From positions 2,294,001-2,358,000 of the forward strand of contig NZ_CP036262.1 of the NCBI RefSeq assembly GCF_007741495.1: DNA of 64,000 nucleotides, read 5' to 3'. The stretch is from Roseimaritima multifibrata (GTDB taxonomy: Bacteria > Planctomycetota > Planctomycetia > Pirellulales > Pirellulaceae). The notes below the pieces were generated by a model. It was not told where the DNA came from. It saw only the letters and a list, made by a program, of their open reading frames with translations, and searched no databases. A program made the position numbers and the translations under genes. Below, piece after piece: positions 16,436 to 26,065 of the stretch; within the stretch, counting starts at the first letter, position 1, and each line of letters begins with the position of its first letter.

Positions 16436-18966
16436 GCCGCTCCAGACGAACGAAGTCGTGTGGAGAGTGCGGGCCGACTATTGCCCGTGCGGTAGAAACG
16501 ATTTGCCAGAATTTGTTCGAAAAGAAACAGCCCTAATACCAACAGCATCGCTTGTGAGTAGAGGGGGCGAAGGTCGCGGCCGCCACCTTCGGATTCGCGG
16601 ATCGATTCCGCATCGGAAATGAAATCAAAATTTTCCGCTCCCAGCAGAGCCTCTAGGTCGGCCGGTTCGATCGACTTTAGGTTGGTCGCTTCGGGAGACA
16701 GGTTTACTGAAAATCCGATGGCCGGTTGGATTCCGCGAAGCCAATAGTTCCCTCCGTTTGAGGTTGTTCCCACCGTCGCTAAGCCGCTGGTTACCGGAAC
16801 GGGGACGGGAGGCGAATCGGCTGAGAACATTTGCAGTCGTCGGAGGTCTTCTGAAGCGTCTTGGTTTTCGCTTTCCGCATCCCTTACGCCAACGGCCAAC
16901 GCAACCGCATCGCCGACTTGGACATTCAGGCCCGGTTCGTCGCGGTTCCCCAGATAGCTGAAGATCTGTCGCAGCATCAAAAAGGAGGGCCAGGCGCTTC
17001 CTGCACTCGATAGTTCGTTCCAGTCCGCTTGTGGATGCTGGTACGAGGGAGCAAGCGGCGTGGTCATCAAGATCATTCGCCCACTGCCGAAGGCGCGTTC
17101 AATGACGGCGCCATTGGATGTACCTGCGTAACGGGCCAGCACCGAATCGCTCGGGTCGGTCGCTAGTTGCCAGTATCGATGGATTCGAAACGGAGCCCAC
17201 GGGACGCCGCCGGGAATCGCCGATAGTTCCTGCATCACCGGATGGTCCGGGCGAATGATTTCTAAAAACGTGCCTGGTTCGGGGACTCGCCAGATTCGTT
17301 TCAAAGGGAACAGCCGTCGCCGAGGAGGGCGTTGGTCGTCGACGATCGCCTCTTCGTCGCTGGAAGCTGTCGGTGCCGTGGACGGTTCGGTGGTGACAAG
17401 CGAGCCGCGGGAACTTCCGCCCAACGCAACAAATAGACTGCCTCCTTCGGAAACCCATTTAAGGAGGGAGTTCGCATCGGTTTCAGAAACCTGATCCGGA
17501 TTCGGGTCCAGCAACGCAACCGCATCGACGGCCTGCAGTTGAGCCGCAGTCCACTTGGTGCCACGCGTGCGTTGCACGACAAATTCGGCGCGCGGGTCCC
17601 CGGGACCGAAATCGGCGTTTAATAGTTTTTCTAGGTGGTCGGCCGCGGCCGTGTCGCTGCTGGCAATCAATAGTTTGGCCGGTGGACGGACAACCAAACT
17701 AAAGAAACGTGTGTCGTCAATTGCCAGCGGATCGTTTCCTAGTAAATGGATCTGACCGTGATGCGTGCCGATGGGAAGAGGAGGTAGCGTCAGGATCATC
17801 TCCGCCGATTCGCCACCAGCCAGTTGAACGCTGGTTCGGTCGACGGTCTGAAGTTTGGGGAGCACTGTTTGCCCATCGCGGACCGCCGGCAGTGTCGGAT
17901 CGAGGGCGTACAGCTGAGCCTCGCAGCGAACTTCGCTTGCCGGTGTGTCCGGTTCTGAAGTGACAACAATCTGAAGCGGGACCGATACCTGCTGAGGAGG
18001 CGAAGTGTCGGAGAGTCGGGGCAGTCCCAAGCGGCGGTTTTGCGGCGGAGTTGTCGGAGGTGATTCGCGGCCGTCGCGTTGGAAATCAACGGGAAGGATT
18101 TGCAAGCGAACCGGCGGGGCTTCGGAAAGTAGCCGGAGCAAAGGAGACTCCGCCGTTTCAGGATCGTCTTTGCCGGAAGGAAACCAGCTTTGTTCCGATA
18201 GGTCCGATAGCACAAAGACGGCTTTGCGTTCCAGTTCGCTGCTCCGCACCAGCCGGACTGCGGCTTCGATGCGGTCCGCCAATGGTTGAACGTTTTGCAG
18301 TGGATCCAGTTTGTCGATTCCGCGAACCGCGGCAGCCGTATCCAATGAATAGGAGGCCGGGCGAGCCGAGCGATCCATGATGGTGATCCGGCTGTCGGCG
18401 GGGTAGCGAGTTACCAGCCATCGCGCTGTCGATTTCAGTTTGTCCAGTCGAGTCTTATTTTCGATCAGGTATCCGCTTCGGGGGGAATTGTCGATGACGA
18501 TAGCGACGGCGGCTGGTGATGAATCAAGGGCTTGCACTGGGGCGGTGCCTGCCCACACAAATCCGCTCCACCCGATCGCTAGGATCAGCAGGGCAAGGCC
18601 AGCGGCGGTCAGTCCTAGAACAAGGCTTCGCGTCATTTGTCGCGAGATGGCGGTTGCCGCTAAGGCCAGCAGCGCCAACCCGAATAGAAATGCGATTGCG
18701 ATCGTCAGCCAGGTCCCGCCAGCACTTGCGTGAATCTGGGGTTGAGCAAGTGCCAGGGCTAGTATTGCCAGTAGCGCTGCGCGAAGGGCCAGCAGCAACC
18801 ATCGCCGGATTCGCAGCTTGGAACGTTGCACCTCGACACGTTCTGACAAAAAACGGACCGCCGGGAAGAGCATCCGCTGCGGTTGTTTCTTGGCGATCAG
18901 GTGCAGCACGATAGGGATCGCAGCGGCCAAAGCCCCAAAGATCAAAGTCGCGTTAAGAAAAGACAT
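16432..18966 (-). CDS. BatA (aerotolerance regulator N-terminal) and VWA-type membrane protein
   Basis: 844 residues. The N-terminus (FLNATLIFGALAAAIPIVLH, then RMLFPAVRFL and RRWLLLALRAALLAILALAL) is the classic BatA module with its membrane spans. Further spans lie before a VWA-like domain (VAIVIDNSPRSGYLIENKT), and a C-terminal span (AMLLVLGLFLFEQILANRF) closes the protein. The middle has a beta-rich periplasmic region and a second amidotransferase-like segment (DAVALLDPNPDQ, GGSLFVALGG). It is the upstream partner of the 767-residue protein. Role in envelope function or stress is known only by family association. Confidence 0.85.
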   Translation of the reverse strand: MSFLNATLIFGALAAAIPIVLHLIAKKQPQRMLFPAVRFLSERVEVQRSKLRIRRWLLLALRAALLAILALALAQPQIHASAGGTWLTIAIAFLFGLALLALAATAISRQMTRSLVLGLTAAGLALLILAIGWSGFVWAGTAPVQALDSSPAAVAIVIDNSPRSGYLIENKTRLDKLKSTARWLVTRYPADSRITIMDRSARPASYSLDTAAAVRGIDKLDPLQNVQPLADRIEAAVRLVRSSELERKAVFVLSDLSEQSWFPSGKDDPETAESPLLRLLSEAPPVRLQILPVDFQRDGRESPPTTPPQNRRLGLPRLSDTSPPQQVSVPLQIVVTSEPDTPASEVRCEAQLYALDPTLPAVRDGQTVLPKLQTVDRTSVQLAGGESAEMILTLPPLPIGTHHGQIHLLGNDPLAIDDTRFFSLVVRPPAKLLIASSDTAAADHLEKLLNADFGPGDPRAEFVVQRTRGTKWTAAQLQAVDAVALLDPNPDQVSETDANSLLKWVSEGGSLFVALGGSSRGSLVTTEPSTAPTASSDEEAIVDDQRPPRRRLFPLKRIWRVPEPGTFLEIIRPDHPVMQELSAIPGGVPWAPFRIHRYWQLATDPSDSVLARYAGTSNGAVIERAFGSGRMILMTTPLAPSYQHPQADWNELSSAGSAWPSFLMLRQIFSYLGNRDEPGLNVQVGDAVALAVGVRDAESENQDASEDLRRLQMFSADSPPVPVPVTSGLATVGTTSNGGNYWLRGIQPAIGFSVNLSPEATNLKSIEPADLEALLGAENFDFISDAESIRESEGGGRDLRPLYSQAMLLVLGLFLFEQILANRFYRTGNSRPALSTRLRSSGAA

Positions 18967-18993
18967 CGCTTCCCCATCCGTAGGCTAAGTCGA

Positions 18994-19491
18994 TCATGGA
19001 AAGGAACTAAACCCAACGATGGTGAGCAGAAGCATCAGTCCCATCAAACCGATCATCATTCCAAAACAAACGAGGACGATGATGCCTGTGACTTGCCAGA
19101 ATTTTGCTTGTTGATAAATAAGCTGCGCCCAAGAGTTTGAGTTCGGCTGGTTCGCGAATTGTCGCGACGCTCCGGCGGCTCGCCATAAAAATACAGAAGG
19201 AAGGACGTAGATAACGATCACTGATATTGCCGAAATCGCAAAGGAGAACAGAAACGGTACGATCCCCGCTGCTTCCCCCGTAGCAAAGACGACTACGTAG
19301 TTGCCCAGTACCAGAATCGCCAAGCCGATAATGATCATGGCGACAAACCGCTGCCATCGAGCCAGCGATTTCGCCAGCTCGACGTTTCGATCCTTCGTGA
19401 CGTGGTCCAAGGATGCGACGCGGTCGGTGGGAGGGCTGCTGACGGCGGCCGTTAACGGATCGACGGCATGTGGTTCAATCGGCTCATTCAC
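18994..19491 (-). CDS. Small multi-span membrane protein, paralogue of its upstream neighbour
   Basis: 165 residues from GTG 19491. That start is supported by GAGGG about 8 nt upstream and by lying 1 nt past the previous stop. About three or four spans are predicted (FVAMIIIGLAILVLGNYVV, FLFSFAISAISVIVIYVL, VTGIIVLVCFGMMIGLMGL). The segment VIYVLPSVFLWRAAGASRQF aligns with FFYLLPAISIMRAGATAKQY of the upstream gene, so the two arose by duplication. Family unknown to me beyond resemblance to DUF5362-type membrane proteins. Confidence 0.72.
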   Translation of the reverse strand: MNEPIEPHAVDPLTAAVSSPPTDRVASLDHVTKDRNVELAKSLARWQRFVAMIIIGLAILVLGNYVVVFATGEAAGIVPFLFSFAISAISVIVIYVLPSVFLWRAAGASRQFANQPNSNSWAQLIYQQAKFWQVTGIIVLVCFGMMIGLMGLMLLLTIVGFSSFP

Positions 19492-19492
19492 G

Positions 19493-20077
19493 CTAGGTGC
19501 CCTCTTCGGAGGAAAGCGATGTGGCGGGCTGGGACGGTTGCAGTGAATCGCTTTCCACGGGGACCGTGACATCCCTTACCGCGGGACCCAGTGCACCGGG
19601 GGGGCTGGAGGTCACTGTTCGCCCGACCGTTAACGCTAATGCACTGAAGCTAAACACCACGCCTAGTAGTGCTAGGCTACCAAGCACGCGCCAGGTTCTT
19701 AATTGTCGCTCCAGGAGCAGCGTTTGTTGGACGGCATCGGGGGTGACGCTGTACTGCTTGGCGGTGGCACCCGCCCGCATTATCGAAATGGCTGGTAAGA
19801 GGTAGAAAAAGGCCATTATCAGAATCACTAAACCGACGCCGATGACCCCGGCTATCGATCCGGCCAGTACGCCTGCAAGGAGCATTTGCAGCCCTAGGAT
19901 AAGGACCACGATTCCGAAAATGGCAAGCAGGATAATCCCCAGAAAGAACTGCCAGAAACCGAGGCGTCTAGCGTCTGTTTGGGGAGTGTTGACCGTCGCG
20001 GCAACGTCACTGTGCAGGCTTATGTTTCCTGTCGCGGCGGCGTACGGATTTTGGTTCGATGGATTCAGATCAGTCAT
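19493..20077 (-). CDS. Small multi-span membrane protein (first of paralogous pair)
   Basis: 194 residues. An N-terminal Asn/Thr-rich cytoplasmic-like segment (LNPSNQNPYAAATGN) is followed by spans at FWQFFLGIILLAIFGIVVLI, LAGSIAGVIGVGLVILIMAF and LGSLALLGVVFSFSALAL. The loop YLLPAISIMRAGATAKQYS is shared with the downstream paralogue. The NPYAA start is frequent in planctomycete membrane proteins of this sort. The pair lies just upstream of the BatA genes, on the same strand. Confidence 0.72.
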   Translation of the reverse strand: MTDLNPSNQNPYAAATGNISLHSDVAATVNTPQTDARRLGFWQFFLGIILLAIFGIVVLILGLQMLLAGVLAGSIAGVIGVGLVILIMAFFYLLPAISIMRAGATAKQYSVTPDAVQQTLLLERQLRTWRVLGSLALLGVVFSFSALALTVGRTVTSSPPGALGPAVRDVTVPVESDSLQPSQPATSLSSEEGT

Positions 20078-20277
20078 GACGCCGAAGCTATGGCAAATGG
20101 AACCGGCAGGTTTGCTTGGAGAGGTTTATGTCGGAGGTGCCGGATTGACTGGATGACGTACGATTTGTCGATTGGAAACGAAACCCAGCACGCCCGTTCG
20201 TCGATGGAAACAGGCAGATGCATTGGCTTCGTCCCTTTTATCCTACCGCAAACGGACAAACGTGGGGCAAAGCTTGG

Positions 20278-23200
20278 TTAATGCGGTCCCGGGTCCGAGG
20301 ATGGGTCGTACTGATGAGGCTGGTCGGTTCGTAAACCACGCGTTCGTAGCGATGCCGGAGGTGGAACGCTTGAACGAGTCTGACTTTGCGGTTGCGATTC
20401 TGCTGAATGCGGGCCGGAACCAGAGCTGCGCCCGTTTTCATTCGAAGTTGAATCGAATTCAGGTGGATCCTGTTCGCTTATTGGAGCGGTCAAGTTCGCC
20501 GTTGGTTTCGGCGGACGTGCCTTGAAAAGTCGACCGAGCGGGCCGGCAAGTAACGCTGGCAAGAAGATCAAGTCGCCGACCAGTGCCGCCGCTAACATGA
20601 CCAGCATCAACGTCCCAAATTGTTGAGTCGGAGTGAACGAACTAAGTGCAAATACAAACAGACCAAGCCCGCCGACGATGGTCGTTTGAGTCATCGCAGG
20701 ACCGACACGACGGTAGGTCGCTTTGATCGCTTCAATGCGTTCCATACCCGTGTCAAGGTTATGCCGGAACCACGATAGGAAGTGGATCGTATCGTCCACC
20801 GCAACACCCATGGCCACCGAGGCGGTCATCATCGTTCCGATGTCGATCTTGATCCCCATGTGACACATCGTTCCGAACACGACTGCGACGGGGAAAATGT
20901 TGGGAATCATCGCCACGCATCCCGCGGCAAATCCAAATCCCAGGTTGCTGGGGGCGAACCAAGTGAAAGGCATTCGGCCTGGGTTTAGTAAAATTGTCAT
21001 CACGCCGGCGATCAGCACAAATGCCCAGCCGATCGACTCCACCAAGCTGTGCAGCAGGGTTCGCTGGGCTTTGTAGACCACGGGAACCACCCCGGTATAA
21101 ACGACTTCTACCGGCCCAGCATTTTCCGCCACGGGGATTTCGTCAACGACTGTCGGGATCGTCCTGTCAAAGGGGATTTGACGGACATCGATCCAGTTTT
21201 TTGCATGCTGTTCGATGAACGATAGGTCGTAGTCCTCGTGGTCCCGAAGCATGATGATCATGTCGGCCGATTCAAGGTTTTTTCCCCACTGCTCGTGAGT
21301 CTCTTTGCCGTCCAGTTTGCCATCGCTTGGGTCGTGCCAGAGAACTCGCGTGCTGCTGTGATTTCTAAGCAATTCCGCCAACGTGGTTTCATAGATCGAA
21401 CGTTGGTCAATCACTCTGGAATCGGTTGCCGGAGGCGTCCCTTCGAGGAATCGGAGGGTCCGCTGAGCAAGCGTTTCGGATGCCTTTCGCTCTTCAGGCG
21501 TCATTTCAGGTTTGGGTTGCAGAACCGGTTCGACGCCCAGGTGTTCCGGCGCACCACGCCCCAAGACAACAATCTTGCGAACGCCTCGTGAGCGAGTCGG
21601 CATTCGCTGTTTGATTTGTTCCTCGGACCGATAGGCCTCGAGTACTGGTTCAACCGTTTCACGCAGTTGGTAGATGAAACGTCCGTAATCGACGTCGGAC
21701 AGCGCGCTGACGCGTAAGCTGATTCGGAATAAGTCGCTGCCGGCAAAGGGGCCGTTTTCTTCGACGCGGAAGTAGTCGCTTCCCTTTAAATCATTGCGTC
21801 CTACGGTCAGTTCTTGATTGAACAGGTAACGCTCAGACTTGATGGCTCCGTTTGATGGCGGAGGTAGGTCCGGTAGGAACGTGGCGGTGCTCATCGCCTG
21901 CCCTACGATTCCCAGGCCTGTTTCTCCCAGCGCCTGTTCCACAACATGTTGGATCCTGGAAACCGCTTCCACTTTTTCCAGCATGCTCATCTCGGGATCC
22001 GCCGAGGTGGTTGCCGCGTTGCTTGCGGTTTGGTTCCAGCTGCTGCGAGTATCCTCGGCGGGCTCCGCCGCTGCAACTTCCGCGTCTGGGGATTCGGGCA
22101 GCCGAACAACCAGTTCCATCGGAACCAGTTTGCCAAAATTGTCTTCCAGCCAAGCGTAGTCGTTGATGATGCGACTGTCCGCACTGAATAACTTCAGCAG
22201 TTGGACAGTCGTTTGGATTTTGAATAACCCGAGCAAGCAAAAAATCAGCAAGGCTGTCGCTGCGGTCGAAACCCACCAGTGGCGTTTGACGATGAAATCT
22301 CCAACCGCACCCCAGGCTCGCCCTAAGACGCCGCCATCGCCGATCGATTTCTTCTTGGTTTGCCTTTTCTTGGCCAGGTGGGGAATGAATGTTTCCAGAG
22401 CGGCCGGCAGGTACGCAAACAGAATGATGACCGTCGCCAAAACCCCCAACGCCGAGAAGAAACCGAACTTTCGGATCGGGGTAATGTTGCTGGTGTACAG
22501 CGACATCAAACCGATGGCCGTTGTAACGGCGGCTAAGGTGCAGGGAACCAACGCATGACGAAACGCACGACCAGCAGCCCCTGCCGGGCCTTCGGATTCC
22601 ACTTCATCGCGGTAGTAGTTGACGACGTGAATCGCCCCGGATAACCCTAAGACATAGACCAGCGAGGGCATGCTGAGGAGGATTGCATCGACCGCCGTTC
22701 CCGTCCATCCGACCATCGCCATTCCAAAGACCGCCGACATCCCGCCGACGGCGAAAATCATGATCGTTACTTTCAGGCTTCGGAAGCACAGGTAGGACAG
22801 CCCGAAACCAAGCAGGACGCTATATCCCACCAGCCGACTTAGGGTGATCGTCCCTTCTTCGTCGATCGTTACATTGTCGACCGGAGGACCCCCTAGACGT
22901 AGCGGAGGTCGACCACTGCTGCCGACCGCTTCGACAACGTTGAATGGAGGCGGAGCTGACGAGGGGATCGCGGCGGCTTCTAGTCCGGATTGTTCCGCCA
23001 GGGTTAGCAGTCTTCCGCGTGGGCCTCCCATCACTCCGCGACCAACCACGTAAGGCAATTTCTGTTCGCCAAGCGGAGTCAGGGTAACCATCACACAGGT
23101 TTGTCGCGGCGGCGGTTTGATTTCGACGGCGTCAAAAACGGCGTACCAAGCTTCGTCGTGCTGTTTTGTGTCGGCGTTTAGTAGGGCTTCGCGGTCCCCT

Positions 23201-24198
23201 TGGTACCTCGCCTGCGTGAATTGCTGGAGCGCTAAATCAAAGGCCTCCACCAATTCCGCTGGAAGCGGTTTTGATGAATCGGTCGCAACTTCGCTCGCTG
23301 CTTCGGCCGAAGCGATATCGTCAGATTCCTCGGACTTCGAGTCGCGATATTCTTCTACGACCCGTGCAAAGCCCTCGGCGGTCCAGTCAAATTCGTGAGG
23401 GACTGCGGGGGCATAAAGCGTTCCGGTCAATCGGTCGATGGCATGACGGCGGGCGATTTGTGGTTTTAATTCGGGGTCGGTTAGGTCTACCGGCCACAAT
23501 GGGCCACCCTCCACTGCCAGCAAACTGGCAACGTCGGGACCGGTCTGCACGCTACGAAATAGCGGCGCTGAAAGCAGGGCGGGGTCGTTGTAGTACGGAT
23601 TGGCGACTCTTTTCCCGGGCGGGCCGCCAAAAGCAGCGACGAAGGTCCCATCCAGCTTGTAACTTCCGGTGGCTCGCTGAAACGCGATCCATGAAGAATG
23701 AACGGCGTTCGATTCGACGTCCCAGCGGTATAGTTTTCCGTCTGGCGTTAGGTAATACCAACGTCCCGTCGCGCTGACCAACCATTTCTCGTCCAGGCCA
23801 CCCCAGTTCTTGTGATGGTCCGAAGGGAGCATCAACTGCAATTTTGCAGCGGTTTCTTTTGCGGCTTCCCAGTTCGCCGGCAGGACCGCAGGCGTCGACC
23901 CTTCCGCTTCGCTTCTCAGTTTCTGAGCAAACAGCTGCAGTCGTTGATCGTCCTCGGTGCAGCCTGGCCAGGTTGCAAGGATGAAACGTTCCCCGGCGAA
24001 ATATTTACCAAACCAAGCAAGTTCGGAGGTTTCGCGGAATTCCGATGGCAGCCAATCCTTAACATTGTTCTCCGTGTGCTGGAGACTCATCCGCGCTGAT
24101 CGGATGGCCCAAGGGACAAAGAAAAAGATCACCAAAAGGATGACGAGCGCGTTGGAAATCCCGAAGGGAGAGCGCTTTGAGAGGAACGATTGTTTCAT
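20278..24198 (-). CDS. Giant MMPL/RND-superfamily transporter
   Basis: 1306 residues, larger than most MMPL proteins. An N-terminal span (ALVILLVIFFFVPWAI) leads to a large extracytoplasmic domain, then a five-to-six-span block (VGYSVLLGFGLSYLCF, VYVLGLSGAIHVVNYYRD, LAAVTTAIGLMSLYTS). A second large domain and a second span block follow (IGWAFVLIAGVMTILL, MTASVAMGVAVDDTIHF, ALVGDLIFLPALL). The VAVDDTIHF motif is the proton-relay-type signature of RND proteins. The cytoplasmic C-terminus is Ser/Pro/Gln-rich and disordered. Likely exports lipids or hydrophobic compounds across the inner membrane; no TolC-type or adaptor gene is nearby. Substrate unknown. Confidence 0.9.
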   Translation of the reverse strand: MKQSFLSKRSPFGISNALVILLVIFFFVPWAIRSARMSLQHTENNVKDWLPSEFRETSELAWFGKYFAGERFILATWPGCTEDDQRLQLFAQKLRSEAEGSTPAVLPANWEAAKETAAKLQLMLPSDHHKNWGGLDEKWLVSATGRWYYLTPDGKLYRWDVESNAVHSSWIAFQRATGSYKLDGTFVAAFGGPPGKRVANPYYNDPALLSAPLFRSVQTGPDVASLLAVEGGPLWPVDLTDPELKPQIARRHAIDRLTGTLYAPAVPHEFDWTAEGFARVVEEYRDSKSEESDDIASAEAASEVATDSSKPLPAELVEAFDLALQQFTQARYQGDREALLNADTKQHDEAWYAVFDAVEIKPPPRQTCVMVTLTPLGEQKLPYVVGRGVMGGPRGRLLTLAEQSGLEAAAIPSSAPPPFNVVEAVGSSGRPPLRLGGPPVDNVTIDEEGTITLSRLVGYSVLLGFGLSYLCFRSLKVTIMIFAVGGMSAVFGMAMVGWTGTAVDAILLSMPSLVYVLGLSGAIHVVNYYRDEVESEGPAGAAGRAFRHALVPCTLAAVTTAIGLMSLYTSNITPIRKFGFFSALGVLATVIILFAYLPAALETFIPHLAKKRQTKKKSIGDGGVLGRAWGAVGDFIVKRHWWVSTAATALLIFCLLGLFKIQTTVQLLKLFSADSRIINDYAWLEDNFGKLVPMELVVRLPESPDAEVAAAEPAEDTRSSWNQTASNAATTSADPEMSMLEKVEAVSRIQHVVEQALGETGLGIVGQAMSTATFLPDLPPPSNGAIKSERYLFNQELTVGRNDLKGSDYFRVEENGPFAGSDLFRISLRVSALSDVDYGRFIYQLRETVEPVLEAYRSEEQIKQRMPTRSRGVRKIVVLGRGAPEHLGVEPVLQPKPEMTPEERKASETLAQRTLRFLEGTPPATDSRVIDQRSIYETTLAELLRNHSSTRVLWHDPSDGKLDGKETHEQWGKNLESADMIIMLRDHEDYDLSFIEQHAKNWIDVRQIPFDRTIPTVVDEIPVAENAGPVEVVYTGVVPVVYKAQRTLLHSLVESIGWAFVLIAGVMTILLNPGRMPFTWFAPSNLGFGFAAGCVAMIPNIFPVAVVFGTMCHMGIKIDIGTMMTASVAMGVAVDDTIHFLSWFRHNLDTGMERIEAIKATYRRVGPAMTQTTIVGGLGLFVFALSSFTPTQQFGTLMLVMLAAALVGDLIFLPALLAGPLGRLFKARPPKPTANLTAPISEQDPPEFDSTSNENGRSSGSGPHSAESQPQSQTRSSVPPPASLRTRGLRTDQPHQYDPSSDPGPH

Positions 24199-24816
24199 CG
24201 GGGGTCAGCAGCAACAGGGAGCAAGGGATAGCGAATTGCATGCAATCGCTGTAAGCGTATCGGTGCACGCCGTTTGGGTCCACGTCAATCGGCGCCTTCG
24301 TTGGGACTTCCAGCGGTATCCACAGCGCGGGACCACGGTCATGCGGGTTAGCGAAGCCGCACAGGGCATCGTTTGCTGGGGCGATCTGGGGATATCGCAT
24401 TCCCGTTCCGCGGAACGCTCCCCGGTGCCAACCTGAAAACCTGGCAACTCCTTGGCGGCATTCGTCACCCTTAAATCGGGCAAATCATGCCGTCCAAGGC
24501 TGAAATGCATCCCTCGTCGGCCGATTCCCATCGCTGGATGCATTGGAACTTCATTTGGCTTTGCAGGCACGAAAGCCCGGATCTGTTCAGCACCGGTGTC
24601 GCGGAGCCCGCGGGCCGATTTCGCTGGAGTGTCATTCGAGGTGCGTCCTCCGTTCTTGCTAGCATCGATGGAGAAAAAATTTGCAAAATCCGAATAACCT
24701 GACCATTTGGGAATGGAATATCCCACTGGGGCACCAGAAATGGACATCGCCGGACGATTGCCTGGGCGATACTTCCCAGAAGACTCTCTCCTCTTTCGAA
24801 CACCTGTCTTGCGTAA
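24199..24816. other. Intergenic region, no gene supported
   Basis: 618 bp between the divergent MMPL gene and the small YjfB-like gene. The longest minus-strand frames are Arg/Ser-rich and lack start or composition support. Short inverted repeats occur near 24703-24725 (CCATT/AATGG and TGGGA/TCCCA). Nothing else was recognised. Confidence 0.5.
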
Positions 24817-25014
24817 ATGTCCAGTATTCCCGCTCCTGTCCGTCAAGTATTGCAAGCGCGCAGTGATGCGACGCTACAGAAGATTGACATGGCTGTGCTG
24901 GCAAAACATCTAGACGTCCAGCAGCAGGCGGGTGATTCGGTTAACGAATTGTTGCAGCAGAACGCGACCATTCAGCGCCAGTTGGCTGCAGGCTACCTCG
25001 ACGTCCGCGTCTAA
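24817..25014 (+). CDS. Small YjfB-like protein
   Basis: 65 residues, mostly helical. The pattern DMAVLAKHLDVQQQAGDSVNELLQQ resembles the YjfB putative motility protein family (PF14070), short proteins with an AVLKK-LD-QKQQG-LL pattern, but the match is by eye only. No good Shine-Dalgarno precedes it. It lies 112 bp before the SufR-like regulator on the same strand. Could be a chance frame, but its composition and regular helix pattern favour a real gene. Confidence 0.5.
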   Translation: MSSIPAPVRQVLQARSDATLQKIDMAVLAKHLDVQQQAGDSVNELLQQNATIQRQLAAGYLDVRV

Positions 25015-25073
25015 CCCTCTATATTCAGCCTTTGCTAGCGGAAGTTCCTTTTGGCGGATTCTCTGACATTGAA

Positions 25074-25117
25074 TTTTGACATCAAGGGTTGTCAAAAACC
25101 GGCTCTCTCCATAGATT
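25074..25117 (+). promoter_or_regulatory. Putative sufR promoter with overlapping palindromic operator
   Basis: TTTTGACA (25074-25081) and TGTCAAAA (25090-25097) form an inverted repeat with an 8-bp spacer. A -35-like TTGTCA (25089-25094) and a -10-like TAGATT (25112-25117) are 17 bp apart. The ATG is at 25127, so the leader would be only a few nt. The operator overlaps the -35, fitting self-repression by the encoded regulator. Confidence 0.5.
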
Positions 25118-25126
25118 ACCAGAGAG

Positions 25127-25846
25127 ATGAGCCATTCAACCAATCCTCCTGCCGCGATTTCGTTGCGATCTGTTGATCGTGAATTGCTTGATGCCCTTCG
25201 TGGTGGCGAGCGACTAGGAGTCCATGAATTGACTTTGGCCCTTGATGTTACGGCGACCGCCGTTCGTCAGCGGTTGGAGCGTCTTTTGGCAGACGGGCTG
25301 ATTGAACGCCATAAAGTGGTCGCAGGGCGAGGTCGTCCGACCTTCAGTTATTCGCTGACGGTGCTTGGTCACCGCCATGCGGGAGCGAACCATGGCGAAT
25401 TGGCCGATGCGATGTGGCAGGAGATCTTGCTGATCCCTGACGCGGGCATTCGGGACAATTTGCTTGCTGGGATAGCTCGACGCCTTGGACAGGGCTACCG
25501 GGAGCATTTGGCCACCGGCAAGTCCGACTCAGGGAGCTTGGAGGAGCGGATGCGAGAGCTATCACGGCTGATGGCTGGCAACCGAATTCCGAGTGATGTC
25601 ACCCTTCGGGGGGAAGAGTCGCTTCCGGTGCTGGGAATCACGGCCTGTCCGTACCCTGGCCTGACGGACGATTCGGAGCTTCGTTCCATGTGTCATTTAG
25701 AAGAAGAAATGTTGAGTGAGGCTTTGGGGAGTCCCGTCGAATTGACCAGCTGCCGCCTCGATGGCCATGCGTGTTGTCAATTTTCGCCGAAGGAGAGCGG
25801 TCCAGAAACCGCTCCAGCGAACGATTTGTGTGAGAACGAATCGTAG
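25127..25846 (+). CDS. sufR: SufR-like Fe-S-sensing transcriptional regulator
   Basis: 239 residues. An N-terminal winged helix-turn-helix of DeoR/ArsR type (about 15-70: LGVHELTLALDVTATAVRQR, GRGRPTFSYSLT) precedes a helical middle. The C-terminal half has Cys at 174 (ITACPYPG), 189 (RSMCHLEEEM), 209 (TSCRLDG) and 216/217 (HACCQF). This layout matches SufR, which binds an Fe-S cluster and represses suf genes when clusters are plentiful. It directly precedes sufC in the same direction with a 219-bp gap, the position of SufR in other suf loci. A palindrome upstream may be its own operator. Confidence 0.85.
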   Translation: MSHSTNPPAAISLRSVDRELLDALRGGERLGVHELTLALDVTATAVRQRLERLLADGLIERHKVVAGRGRPTFSYSLTVLGHRHAGANHGELADAMWQEILLIPDAGIRDNLLAGIARRLGQGYREHLATGKSDSGSLEERMRELSRLMAGNRIPSDVTLRGEESLPVLGITACPYPGLTDDSELRSMCHLEEEMLSEALGSPVELTSCRLDGHACCQFSPKESGPETAPANDLCENES

Positions 25847-26065
25847 GACGGCAGTTAGACAACCCCTCAGCAACCAACATCCATTCCGAAGCAGATCAGC
25901 CGAAACGCGACCGAGAAGCGAAGCCCGCGGCCCTTGTCATCGAACCACACTTTGTTGGTTCCAATCGCAACGGGTCGTTGAAGCCACTACGAAATCAAAG
26001 CGAACAGACCTACTACATATCACTGCAAATCTTTTGCAACGACCGAGTTTAAGAGGAAGCTACCG

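Noticed and set aside
24205-24855. Minus-strand frame of about 216 codons
   Set aside because: Arg-rich composition, no ribosome site, no recognisable motif, and it overlaps the start region of the small plus-strand gene.
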